NCBI GenBank assembly: GCA_033439265.1
Contig: JAVTVX010000009.1
Span: 1,787,609-1,851,608, forward strand
Reading direction: 5' to 3'
DNA: 64,000 nucleotides
From: Dillenia suffruticosa
Lineage: Eukaryota; Streptophyta; Magnoliopsida; Dilleniales; Dilleniaceae
In this document: positions 1 through 11,253 of the stretch, one piece after another
How the letters are laid out: each line of letters opens with the position of its first letter
How positions within the stretch are numbered: position 1 is the first letter of the stretch
Translations under genes and position numbers: made by a program
The notes under the pieces: model-generated
Database searches by the model: none
Told to the model about the DNA's origin: nothing
Seen by the model: the letters and a program-made list of their open reading frames with translations, nothing else

Positions 1-294
1 ATGGCTACATTTTCTCTTAAACCTTAAAATTTAATCGAAGGTTTAAGCATAAGAAACTTGAGTTTTTAGAAAAAGAAAACAAATGGTCTTCCTTAAAATG
101 ATAAATAAAGAGAGAATAAACCATGTCCTGCCTCAAATTAAATTGGGGTTTTGTGTTTTTAAATTAGTTTTCTTCAAGCTCATAATAGTTCACACAAACC
201 ATGTCCCAATTTAATTTAATCTTCTTTTGAACTACAATATGTAGATAGAGATCAACAAAGAGAGATTAGCCTTGATGTTAGATTAGCCTTGATG
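1..294. other. Gene-free AT-rich edge
   Basis: No coding region is seen. A short direct repeat of about 17 bp (GATTAGCCTTGATGTTA) occurs twice in tandem near 264-297, just before the duplicated P450 3' segment begins. Confidence 0.5.
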
Positions 295-877
295 TTAACA
301 CTAACACTAGGGAGGTCCTTGTAAAGAAACCCTTTCTTTGCTAATAGTGGGAATTGCCCCTCCTAGCTACCCATGCCATTGCCATCTTTGTGTGTTATTT
401 AATTAGCTATTACAAGTGTGGAAAAAGAAAATTTTCAAAATGTGGAACATGTTGGATGATAGTGCAAAAGAGAAATTAAAATATAATATACTTATACCGC
501 GAGGGGGGAAAAAGGGTTCTACATATGTATATTTCCCTGCCCGCACTCGTAGAGTGATTGTAGGCCCTATTGGTCCTTCCAAGCAGGAATAGCTGCTTTC
601 GTCACTCGTCCTTCCATTTTTTGGCATTAAAAAAAAAAAACCATAGAGAGAGAGATAATAAGATGGTTTGCAGGCTTTAGCCAGAAAATGGGGTTCCAAC
701 TGCAAGAAGAGGAGATTTCCTGTGGATAGTGACGCCAGAACATTCAGTCATGTCCAGATCCTCTGCCTCTAAACCACCGGGCAATTTCCAGTCGAACTTA
801 TGAACTAAATTTGCCAATACCAGCTCATTGATCGTCATGGCAAATGCAATTCCAGGACAGCCTCTTCTTCCGGAACA
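295..877 (-). pseudogene. Partial copy of the CYP71A-like gene: 3' flank plus end of exon 2
   Basis: This segment is a near-identical copy of the stretch at about 1071-1643, which is the 3' flank and last part of exon 2 of the neighbouring P450 gene. The coding part is about 677-877 and reads on the minus strand from the stop codon back to the haem-binding loop, where similarity stops abruptly after the RRGC region. The rest of the gene is absent, so this is a non-functional 3' fragment. The 3' flank is copied too, which points to a DNA-level tandem duplication rather than a processed copy. Confidence 0.85.
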
Positions 878-1070
878 GGGATGGACCGAATTAGTCCTTT
901 CATTGTGCGATGAATGTATGTTGATTTGTTAGAAATGTTAGATTATTTTTGGAAAAGTGGATGGATATCATGAATGCATTGCGGTACTTTGCTATACGGG
1001 TTAGGTTCACCGATATTTTAAGATAACACGGCGGTTCTCGCATATTTGATCTGAGAGTCGGAGCGTGACA
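878..1070 (+). mobile_element. LTR 3'-end scar (Ty3/gypsy type)
   Basis: About 190 bp between the two copies of the P450 3' segment. It ends in GAGCGTGACA preceded by an ACACGGCGGTTCT-like stretch, which resembles the ends of the complete LTRs elsewhere in the window (for example near 63040-63099). Only the 3' end of an LTR is present. It is an old fragment with no coding capacity. Confidence 0.5.
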
Positions 1071-1445
1071 TTTACACTAACATATGGGAGGGCCTCGTAA
1101 AGAAACCCATTCTTTGCTAATGGTGGGAATTGCCTCTCCTAGCTACCCATGCCATTGCCATCTTCGTGTGTTATTTAATTAGCCATTACAAGTGGGGAAA
1201 AGAAAATTCTAAAAAATGTGGAACATGTTGGATGATAGTGCAAAAGAGAAATTAAAATATAATATACTTATATCGCGAGAAAGGGAAAAAAAAAAGGGTT
1301 CTACATATGTATATTTCCCTGCTGGCACTCGTTTAGTGATTGTAGGCCCTATTGGTCCTTCCAATCTCGTCACTTGTCCTTCCATTTTTTGGCATTAAAA
1401 AAAAAAACACCAGAGAGAGAGAGATAATAAGATGGTTTGTAGGCT

Positions 1446-2521
1446 TTAGCCAGAAAATGGGGTTGCAATTGCAAGAAGAGGAGATTTCCTGTGGATAGTG
1501 ACGCCAGTACATTCAGTCATGTCCAGATCCTCTGCCTCTAAACCACCGGGCAATTTCCAGTCGAACTTATGAACTAAATTTGCCAATACCAGCTCATTGA
1601 TGGTCATCGCAAATGCAATTCCAGGACAGCCTCTTCTTCCAGCACCAAATGGTATCAACTGAAAGTCGTGACCTGTAAAAGTCACTGATGAATTTAGGAA
1701 TCTTTCAGGTCGAAACTCCTCGGGTTTCTCCCATGATGTGGGGTCTCTCCCAATGGACCAAGAGTTCGTTATCACCATTGTCCCAGCCGCAATATCATAG
1801 CCTTTCAGTTTCACATCTTGAATTGATCTTCGGGCAACCAGCAACGGAATAGGAGGATGCAATCGCAGAGTTTCTTTAATAATGGCTCTCAAGTATTTCA
1901 AATGTTCTAAGTCATCCTCTGTCACATATTGTTTAGTGGCGGCCAATCCTCTCACCTCAGTCTGCAATTTCTTCATGATTTCTTGGTGCCTTAGGAGCTC
2001 CGTCATTGCCCATTCTAGGACTGTATATGTTGTGTCCGTTCCCCCAGCAAACATGTCCTACAATTATTAAAAGATGAAGAATCAACATGTTGCCACAAGT
2101 GTTAAGACCATCTTCTCTCCGTTGACAAAAAAAATACATATTATTCGGAACATAATAACTGAATCACGGGGAAGTAAATATAAATACGTGAATAAATAAT
2201 TTGTCATGTGTATGAACAGAGTATACAATATACTAACATTAATCAATCTTCACCCTCTGTACTCCCTTATTCTTCTTCCTTTATGATATACTAGCCTTTT
2301 TATATAGACTATTAGGATACTCCGTATACATGTATATCATTTATTGTATACACCCCACTCATATTCTTATTAACTCTCTAATAAATTATTATTATTATTT
2401 TTTAACTCTGCACACACTCACTTTGCTCCATACTTAAAACTCATTAATTCTAAATTACCCACAATCCAACACTCTCCAACTTCTCCCGTCTTTGTTTGTA
2501 TTCTATCGGTTGCTAAGTGTG

Positions 2522-2566
<45 letters not shown>

Positions 2567-3513
2567 TCGGAGTTTCTTAGACTTACCAATATTACAGCTT
2601 TGATGCTATCCCTGTCTATAGGGAGTCCAGCCATGTCTTCCTCCTGAACTTTGATCAAAACTTCGATAAAGTTCTTTTCTTCACCTTGGAATTGATTTCC
2701 ATGACTTTCAGGTTTCTTTTGAAGCATATGCTCTTCAATTAGACCATCCAAGAATTCATCAAACTCTTTGGCAACTTTTTCCACTTTAGCATCCAAACCT
2801 GATAGATAGTTCAGCCATCCGAGACCAGGTATCCACCCTCCGAAATTAAAATTCCCCAGCAATTCTGTAAACTCACTCAACATCTCCTTGAACTTTTTCC
2901 CGTCTTTTTCTCCACCATATTTCCTGCCGAGAGCCACCCTGCAAACAACATCATTTGTAAGGGTTGCAAACATTTCGCTTAGATTTATCAACGATGGAGA
3001 TTGTTCAATCTTCTCGATCATAAGCATCATTTCTTCTTCTCTCACATTTTGAAAGGACTTTACTTTTCGGTTGCTTAGTAGCTGAAGTACACAAATGCCC
3101 CTCACTTGTCTCCAGTACTCACCATATGGAGCCAATGAGACAGTCTTGCCGTCATAAAGAAGTCTCCTACCTATTTTACTTTCAGGTCTGTCAGAGAAGA
3201 TGAGATCATGAGTTTTCATAACCTCTTGTGCTGCATCTGCTGAGGAGACAATAAGAGTTGGAGAGCTACCAAGCTGAAGCAGCATAAGTGGACCATACTT
3301 CCTAGCTAGGAAACAAAGTGATTTGTGAGGATATAAACCTAGTAGGTGAAGGTTTCCGATTATTGGGAGTCTTGGTGGAGATGGGGGTAGGTTCCTGCTA
3401 CTGTTGTTAGAAGTGGAGAACCATTTATAAATGATCACAAGGGAGAAAAATAGAATGAAGAGCGGGTGGAGTAGCGTGGTTAGTGGCTGTAACAATGGTT
3501 GAAGGCTCAACAT
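1446..3513 (-). CDS. Cytochrome P450, CYP71A-like (two exons)
   Basis: Haem-thiolate monooxygenase of the plant CYP71 family, expected to sit in the ER membrane and take electrons from NADPH-P450 reductase; the substrate cannot be read from sequence. Exon 1 is 2587-3513 and exon 2 is 1446-2057, with a phase-0 GT-AG intron of 529 bp, giving 512 residues, normal for the family. Visible in order: hydrophobic N-terminal anchor (about 15-31), proline-rich hinge PPSPPRLP (43-50), C-helix WxxxR (W134-R138), I-helix GGTDTT (314-319), K-helix ExxR (E371-R374), PERF (426-429) and haem loop [10 protein letters not shown] with the ligand Cys453. All key residues are intact. The CYP71A placement rests on recall of family motifs such as [19 protein letters not shown]. 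It is a close paralogue of the gene at 15882-18176. Confidence 0.9.
2527..2563 (-). repeat. (CT)n tract just inside the intron
   Basis: A pure GA/CT dinucleotide run of about 37 bp. Read on the gene strand it is (CT)n starting about 23 nt after the 5' splice site of the P450 at 1446-3513. Similar CT tracts follow the splice donors of the P450s at 15882-18176 and 45078-46665. Confidence 0.9.
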
Positions 3514-4566
3514 TTTCTTCTTTTCTTAAGTTTCCCTAGTTCAAGAGTTGTCTGCTGGGGCATTTAAGATAAAGAACGAAAAATTCACAGGATCTCTTTT
3601 CCACCATTCATTGTGAAGTGACGTCTGCTTGAAAATGAAAAGTAGGCGGCCCCTTCATCTCATTTTTTTCAATGCTTTGTTAGCTTTTTTCAATGTTTTG
3701 TTAGATTTTTCTCCTAATTCTAGGAGCGCCTTTATCATTATCAATTTGATTGGTGCTATTTCAAATTTACTCTAAGGTATTCATTTCTAATTGTATCATT
3801 TCTTACTATTTCGCTTTTATCCCCGGCCCTAAAACTGACCCTGGGCCCTGAACCTACAGCTTAACATTCGCATGGATGCTTTTGAACTCGTCTGATACTT
3901 TTTCTATATTCGAATTGAATTTTATGATTTTTGTAGAATTTCTTTTCATTTTTTGGGGCAAGATTAGTGATAAAGATGTGAAAAGTGTGATTTTGTAAAC
4001 AAATTAGTCAAATATATGCCGGAATTAGTATTAGTGAAGCCCAAAACTGCTTATGAGACATTCACCTAGTTTTCTTGTGTGACCCAAAAAAGTGAAAGTT
4101 ATCTATGTGCAATATCTGGTTGTGAAACTATCCTTATTCCACACTGCAGAAATCTTCCTAGAGTTGCTTTGAGATGTCCTGTTTGGTCAAAATAGTTAAG
4201 AGGATAAGATGCAACCATTAAAGTTGGCTTTTGACAAATTAGGACCATTGGAAATGTCCACAAAATGATTAAGACAATGCATTGTGAGTGCAATAATTGA
4301 ATTGGCAAGGTGTGCTTTCTTATTTAGGTATTGACTTTCGTGTTTCACTTCCTATTTGACACTATTTTAGCTTGAAAAATGCTTTTCAAACAAATGCTAA
4401 ATGGGGTTAGCTTAATCAGCGGAGTTGAAGTGTCAAGGGAGATTGACGAATAGTTTAATGACATGCATGCGGATCTTTCTGAAATGACATGGAGATATAG
4501 CGGGTCTGAACAGTAGGGCGCGGAGCCGGCACGGCTACCACCCTTGAAATTTTAGGAGAAAAATTT
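3514..4566. other. Intergenic, includes the promoter side of the first P450
   Basis: The region upstream of the ATG at 3513 shows no clear TATA box in the first 100 bp. Nothing else was recognised. A short minus-strand reading frame at 4099-4308 has no family signature and was not called. Confidence 0.4.
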
Positions 4567-4674
4567 TAGTGTGTAACACAAAAAAAAAAAAAAATAATAA
4601 TAATAATAATAAAAAAAAAAAAAAAATTTCGGGATTAGGGCTAAAAAGCCCGATCTCTCTTTTTCCCTCTCTCC

Positions 4675-4705
<31 letters not shown>

Positions 4706-5748
4706 CTTTTTCTCTCTTTCTCCTCTCCTTCCGCCACCCACCGCGGCTGCTCCACCTCCCTCCCGCGAGCACGCCACTACGCAGATCCGCCTTCCCGCGA
4801 GCGCTGCCGTCTTGAGCCATCGTGAGCCTTGCGCGCAATCTCCCGCAAGCCAGCGTGCGACCCAGCTCGCGACCCAGCGCGAGACCCGGCGCGAACCCTA
4901 GCCCGTGAGCGGGCCAGCCCACCAGCGGCCCAAGGCCCAGTCCAGCCGTGACCCACTGCAACCCGCAAAGCCCGCTGCGACCAGCAAGTCGGGCTGAGAG
5001 CCCGCGAGCCACCAGCGGGCTAGCTCGCTAGCCCGCCAGCCCACTGGCCCGCGAGCCCGCGACCGGCTTTTCCCTTCGAGAGCTCACCTGCATCTTCTGT
5101 ACTGCAGGTAACGACTATATTTGGTTGAAATTCTAGGGTTTGGTGTTAGAAATTTAGTTGTTTCTAATATAATTGAAATTTGAAAATATTACAGATTTTA
5201 GACCAACTCGACGGGCAAACGACAGTTAGATCTGAAACCCGAGGAACTCTACGTGAGAGAAATGCACTCACTTCACAGTGTGAATAAATTTTCCCTTATT
5301 AGGGTTTTATTTGATATAAAATTTGATAATTTAATTAGATTTGTCTTTTGGAGAGTCGTTGAAAAGTAGGGAGTGACCACCCTCCCTAAATATGTGAGTG
5401 GCACCCTAATCTCTTGCATAAAATAGTAAAACGTGTTTTTTGCCGTATTTTCGATAAAACATGCTTTTGATATGTATTGATCTGACGTATGATATTGAAT
5501 TTCAAAACCATTTTGTGATTATTGGAGTGTCTTGAAATATGTTTACGATGACTATGCATCCATGGTTTGAAATGAAAACAAAACTTGTGCCATTACTTGA
5601 TAATTGATAAATTTCCTTTTCTATCGCTGCATTAATATGTTATTTTGAAATGATTTGATGAAACGTATTGACACGCAGACTTGAAATGCATTGATGAACT
5701 ATGTGGGTCGGATGTCCACTAGTTATGCGATAATATGATTTTACTTGT

Positions 5749-5793
5749 GGGACGTTGTGCCCTGGGACGTTGTGCCCTGGGACGTTGTGCCCT
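5749..5793 (+). repeat. 15-bp minisatellite inside the LTR
   Basis: Three tandem copies of GGGACGTTGTGCCCT. They lie just before the CCGTAGC motif, about where the LTR at 20330-23296 has an unrelated 38-bp minisatellite. Confidence 0.9.
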
Positions 5794-6673
5794 TGTGATA
5801 CTATGATGATTCCGTAGCCACGAAAGGCGTTTGTAGAGGCACGGGTTGCCCGGATACGTTTCTGCAGGAGGTATCTGCAAACGTCATTTATTCTAAAGGC
5901 TATAGGCGCGGTCGGTTGAACCCACGTAGGGGGAGGACGTGTGTGACGCCACCGTCTAGCATCGGGCGGGGTCCTATACACGTTGATAAGTTGGCCCTAG
6001 CGAACTCATGGCCAACGTCGGGGTAGAGAGCGTTTTAAAGTCTATACATAATAAAACTCCCGATGCGTCTGTCCTTGGTCTCGGTTGACCTTTGCCAAGA
6101 TCATTTTTGACTCGTTCTGATATTACTTGATTTTAAATGGATGCATACATACTTGCTATCGTGTGATTGATTTAAATGATTTTAAATTGCTAAACATATC
6201 ATGTTTTGCCGCGAAATGTAAATTTTTATTTCGAATGATATTGTTTGACACTCCAATTGTTCACCCATGCTATTTATACTTGATATTATCCCCCTCACTC
6301 ACTGAGTATCTTCCCATGATACTCATCCCTCTCTTTTTCCTTTCTCAGACAGGTTTATTGTGATAGAGCGACGCTACAGGCTCTAGAGCAGATTTGGTAT
6401 TCACGACGGTGAGATTTATTTTAAATAGAAATATGAACTCTTAATTTAGTTTCGACCCTACGAGATCTTGACATTGAGATCCGTAGTTGGCCGTGTACTT
6501 ATTTTGGAATGACTGTATAATTTAACTCTTATATTTCCTTTGCATTTAGGCGATTGTATGTATTTGAGTGTTATTTGGGAAAATTATTGTATCTTTCATA
6601 AAATTTAGATCCGCTCGGTGTAACGGCTGTTATGCTCTAATTGGGCAGGACAGTAGAGGTCTATGGCTAGGAC

Positions 6674-9322
6674 TATCACACCCGAACCGGGATTGTAAAC
6701 AGCCGCCCGTTATCCTGAATGTCGACTGTATTTTTACAGAAAATCGGACAGAACCTCCCCATATTTCGAAGATTTCTCAAATACAATTTACCTTGTATAA
6801 AAAACAAGCATCCTGTATTAAAATCAAATGGTCATCTCGGCCTCTCCAAAATCAACCAAAGCCGACATCCAGATAACGCAAGACTATAAAAATTTCCAAT
6901 AACCTAGCCACAGACCTCTACTACCATGCCCCCGTCAAAGGCATGGACAGCCGCCAGTCGCCCCTCCTGTGATTTAGAGGAGACACCGAGCGATCCTAGA
7001 GGACACTTCTAAGACATGACACATTCCCAAATACTTACACAATGAACCAGAAATGCCTCAATGTAATGTTATCCAATGACGTATCCACATTTATATAGTC
7101 ATCCCAGAATTATACAATGGTCGTCTATCGATCTCATAATACATATATATCACGAATACAATTACTAACTCACGAAATTGCAGCGGAAATATACAATAAC
7201 TTCTCAGATCCAGATCAAATCTCCCAATGATACTGAGCGTCCTAAAAGCAACGCTCCTTGCCAAATACTATCTCTTAAACAAGAAGGAAAATGAGGGGTG
7301 AGTACTCGGGGAAGAGTACTCGGGGAAGAATACTCAGTGAGTGAGCGGTTCAATGCAATCATCAAATATGGAATGTGAAACTGGAGTGTCAAAACACAAA
7401 TATACAAATCATATTTCGAATCATCATATTTTTCATTTCAACAATCTATCATTTGCACGCATTATCAAGTCAAGTATGCATCCAAAGCACTGTCATTAAA
7501 ATCATAGAGATGCCAGCTGAAAATATCCTGGCAGAGGTCTACCGCGACCTATGACAGGCGCACTAGGGGTATTATATGCAAGTTTATTTAAAGTGCTCTC
7601 TACCCCGACGTTGGCAACGAATCTCGTCCAGGTGCTAGACTTGGAGAGGATATCCAAATCCAAATCCAAATCCTCCCCCTTTCGGGTTCAACCTGGCTAG
7701 TACCGTATCGATAATCAAATCACGACAACTCGTGGGATACCCCAGGCCTAGGCATATCCGGACGCCACCAAAGCGTCTCTCACGGTGTCCTTCGTAGCTA
7801 CGGAACAATACATATCAAAACCCTCAAGGCCAAAACCAATATCATATCAAAATGTGCCAAAATCAGGTTCATAAACCAATGCAACATATAGCATAAAATG
7901 ACACATTATACATTTCAACACGTGGATGCATGATTTCTATATTTCAACATTGTTTTTGGACACTCCATCGGTTCACAAAAATTCAATTTCAAAACCAATC
8001 AAAACATTTCAAGCATACTACAAATCATGCTCATTTATCAAATATTTTAAAACAGCGTTTACATATTAAATAGAAGCATTGAAATAAATCTCGCTCACAG
8101 TTTTTGGGGAGGATAGCGCACTCCCCAATAAAACCACAATACGTAGAGCAATGCTCCCCTCAATTGAATCACCAAAATAGCCAACCTAATCAAATCACCA
8201 CGGTTCGATATCAAATAAGGGTCTAGTTATGAATCTTCAATTTTTCTTTCCAACCAAAACTACCTAATTTGACAAAATTTATTCAAGAGTTAAAGAGATT
8301 TCCTTTCTCTCACCTAAGATTCCTTGGATCTCGGGTGTAGCTTTCGTTCACCCGTCGGTTTGGTCTAAAACCTGAATGTTTCCAAATTTGAAACAATTGT
8401 GAGCAATTTAAGTCCAATTACCAAAGAATTTCGAAACCCTAGTGCGGAAATCGAAACTGAGTCATTTACCTTCGCAGAGGCTCACGGACTATCATGGGCA
8501 GTCGCGGGCTAGTGGGCCGCGAGCTGGCAGGCTGATGGGCTGGCGGGCCTGGTGGGCCTGCTGGCCTGATGGGTCTGGTGGGCCGTAGGCCAGATTGGGC
8601 CGCGTACTGGACTGGGCCGCAGTGGCTAGGGCTCGCGCTCGCGAGCTGGATCGAGTGCTTGCGCAGTGGGTCACGCGCTGGAGCACTCGCTCTCGTGCTG
8701 GGGCGCGCTCGAGCAGTGGATCGGGCACTGGAGATGCGATCGCACACTGCTCGAGCACTAAAGCTGGGCTAAAGCTGGGCTCGCCAATCAAAACATTTCA
8801 AGCACTAAAGCTGGGCTCGCGCACTGCTCGAGCTGGACTCGCCAGGCTGGGTTCGCGCGCTGGCTCGAGCTGGGCTCGCGCTGTGCGCGCTTGTGCTCGG
8901 GAGAGCGCGCAGTCGCACGAAGGAGAGCGCGCAGTCGCGCGAAGGAGAGCTTAGCGGCGCTCGTGCAGGGAGGAGCTGCAGCGGCTTGCTCGCGGGAGGG
9001 AGGAGCTGCAGCGGCTGTGGGTGGCGCACGGCGATCTTCGCGGCGGAGGGACCAGGTGGTGGTTGCGATCGCGCTCGGCGGAGGGGGAAGGCGCTGCGGC
9101 TAGCGCGCTCGCGTGAGGAGGAAGGAGGAGTGGCGGCTGGGTGCGGTGGCGAGCGGCGGTGTTGGCGGCGGCAGCGAGAGAGGAAGAGACGGAGTGAGAG
9201 AGAGAGAGAGAGAGGGCGAGAGAGAGAGGGTGAGAGAGAGAGGGGAGAAAATTAGGGCTTTAAGCCGTAATTTTAATTTTCCCTTTTTTTTTCTTTTTTT
9301 TTTTTTTTATTTGGGTATTACA
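6674..9322 (-). mobile_element. Inverted solo LTR nested in the LTR at 4572-9561
   Basis: A 2649-bp LTR of the same broad family in the opposite orientation. It is flanked by the exact 5-bp duplication AGGAC (6669-6673 and 9323-9327) of the host LTR sequence. Read on the minus strand it begins TGTAATACC, has an A-tract, a hairpin, a CT tract (the GA tract at about 9190-9245), a GC-rich block and ends in the CCCGGTTCGGGTGTGA-type terminus. Removing it restores continuity with the 20330-23296 copy, which confirms the nesting order. No coding region is present. Confidence 0.9.
7651..7674 (-). repeat. Short hexamer repeat in the inverted LTR
   Basis: About four tandem copies of a 6-bp unit (CCAAAT on the plus strand) inside the inverted solo LTR. 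Confidence 0.7.
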
Positions 9323-9566
9323 AGGACTGCTAGAAACTTGTAGTCTTGCGTTATTCTGGATGCTGGCGGTGGTGTTTATTGCTTTTGGAGAGGCCGGGAT
9401 GACCATTTATTTAAATTATAGATTGATTTTGATTATGCAGATTTAATTGTACACGGGAAATCTCAGATTTATGGGGAGATTCTATCCGATTTTCTGTAAA
9501 AATACATTCGGCATCCAAGGATAACGGGCGACTATTTACGATCCCGGTTTGGGGTGTGACATAGTG

Positions 9567-10083
9567 TGTGTGTGTATATACACACCATTAAATACATTTC
9601 TGAAATAGTTTAAAAATGTCACTAAAATTCAAATTCACAGATATGTCGATAAAAGTCCTAGAAATATCGAAAAAAATCTTTTAGGATGCTTTTCTTTTTT
9701 TCCTTAAAAATTATAACGTCTACCTCTAAGATGAATTTATAGTCTTGCTCCTTTATATCTCTTCCTCCTCCGGAACCTCTGAGATGAAAGTAGACCGCAC
9801 TTCCCTAGACTCAACAGTAGCCTCAACACCAGTAACCTCATTATCATAAACTAATTCTTGTGCTAAACCAACAACGGGAATACTCCCGGCACAAATCTCT
9901 ATTCTTAGAGGAAACCCTAGCACGACCTTACACTTGTTCTTATTCACTAGTTTGTCTGAACCAATTTCACTTATCAATCAAGATTAAAGCATTGATAAAA
10001 GGATTTATGCAATCAATAATAGTCATCTTAAAGCCAAGATTATTAAAGCCACATGATATTCACCCACTTCCACAAACCTCTTC

Positions 10084-10115
<32 letters not shown>

Positions 10116-11253
10116 AGAGATTGGGACATGAATTTAATATAATCTTCCATACGTGTGATGCCAACTCTCATCGCAAATCGGATTCCAAAATGGGCAATCT
10201 ATTTATTGCAATGCAAATCTTGTAACAAATTCCATTGGACATGTCATCGCAAAGATTGTTAAGCATTTTGTGAAGGGTTTTTATAATAATTTATTACTTT
10301 CCGCCGCAAAAGGCGTTGCGATATTAAAAAAAAAATAGTTATTTTAAGTCTTAGAAAATATTACTTTTTGAAAATATTAAAATTTTTATTTTTATTAATC
10401 AATTGTAAAAATATTTTTACAATTTAAATTTATATTTTTCTTATGGGTCATAGATGGAGGACATATTTGTTTCCATATGGCACTAAGATGGTGACGCTCT
10501 ATTTCACATTGGAGTTTCCAATTTTTTTGTGAATTTTAATTTTTAGTTCAAATCCGGAGTAGGAACCAATTTTCGTTTATGAAACACCTTTACAATCTAA
10601 GCTTCTAAAAGAGCTTAAATTGAGAATGACAAGTACATTCTCCAGCTGCAGCCCACCTAGAAGAGACGGAAGGAGGTAACCATCCATTTTCAGAAACTCT
10701 GCCCAATTACAACTCCATACTTTTTACTTCTAACATTAGTTGGCTCCCATGTACACTAGTTTTGTTCCAAATAATTTATACCCATTTATCCATGTGGTTT
10801 CATTGTGCATTTTAAAGAAAATCTTGAAGATGGGTCATATAATTTGTCGTAGTTGTTGCTGCTTCATGGTTGTAGGAACATGTACAATTTATTTTACGGA
10901 GGAAGGTTTTCGTGAAACTAGTGAAGCATTGTTTCTTCTTTTTTCGGTTCTAATACTAAAATTCAGAGAAAACATTTGAATAAAAACTCTTTACTACTCG
11001 AATGTCCCTATAAGGACCGGTGCATTGTTTCTTCTAATAACTATATTGGCTTAACTTTCATATTAATTGGTGCATACCATCCTTTAATGCATCAAGTTCG
11101 CAGATATTTATTTCTGATTTCTGTTGAGCAATAATGCTGCTGTTATTACAGAGACCAATGATGGAGGAATTCCAAATGGATTACATTCGCTTCTCACTCC
11201 AAAGCCAGAACGTAGGACACGGGTCTATGTATGGATATTTCGCATATAATGCG
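9567..11253. other. Intergenic, no gene seen
   Basis: Contains a TG/TA-rich stretch just after the LTR, a run of about 30 A at 10084-10113, and AT-rich DNA. The stretch around 9753-9977 can be read on the minus strand, but the frame has no recognisable family and was not called. Confidence 0.45.

Larger units (their letters stand above)
4572..9561 (+). mobile_element. Solo LTR of a Ty3/gypsy-type element, split by an inverted LTR
   Basis: Begins TGTAACAC and ends GGTGTGACA, flanked by the exact 5-bp target duplication TAGTG (4567-4571 and 9562-9566). Its own sequence is 4572-6673 and 9328-9561, about 2.3 kb; the middle is an insertion. It shares its layout with the LTR at 20330-23296: A-tract, CT tract, GC-rich block, a shared stretch with CCGTAGC and CGGATACG, CTCACTGAGTATC, CAGTAGAGGTCT, and a terminal CCCGGTT. 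No internal region or gag-pol is present, so it is a solo LTR left by recombination between two LTRs. Confidence 0.9.

Noticed and set aside
4099-4308. A small minus-strand gene
   Set aside because: No family match, no promoter or neighbour support; it looks like a chance frame.
4641-5012. Long Arg/Ala/Gly-rich reading frames in both strands of the LTR's GC-rich block
   Set aside because: They exist because GC-rich repeats lack stop codons in all frames; no family motif, and the block is inside an LTR.
8466-9255. Overlapping reading frames on both strands of the inverted LTR
   Set aside because: Compositional, overlapping in several frames, and within an LTR with clear ends.
9753-9977. A small acidic minus-strand protein
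   Set aside because: No recognisable family and no splice or promoter context; could be a repeat remnant but the evidence is too weak.
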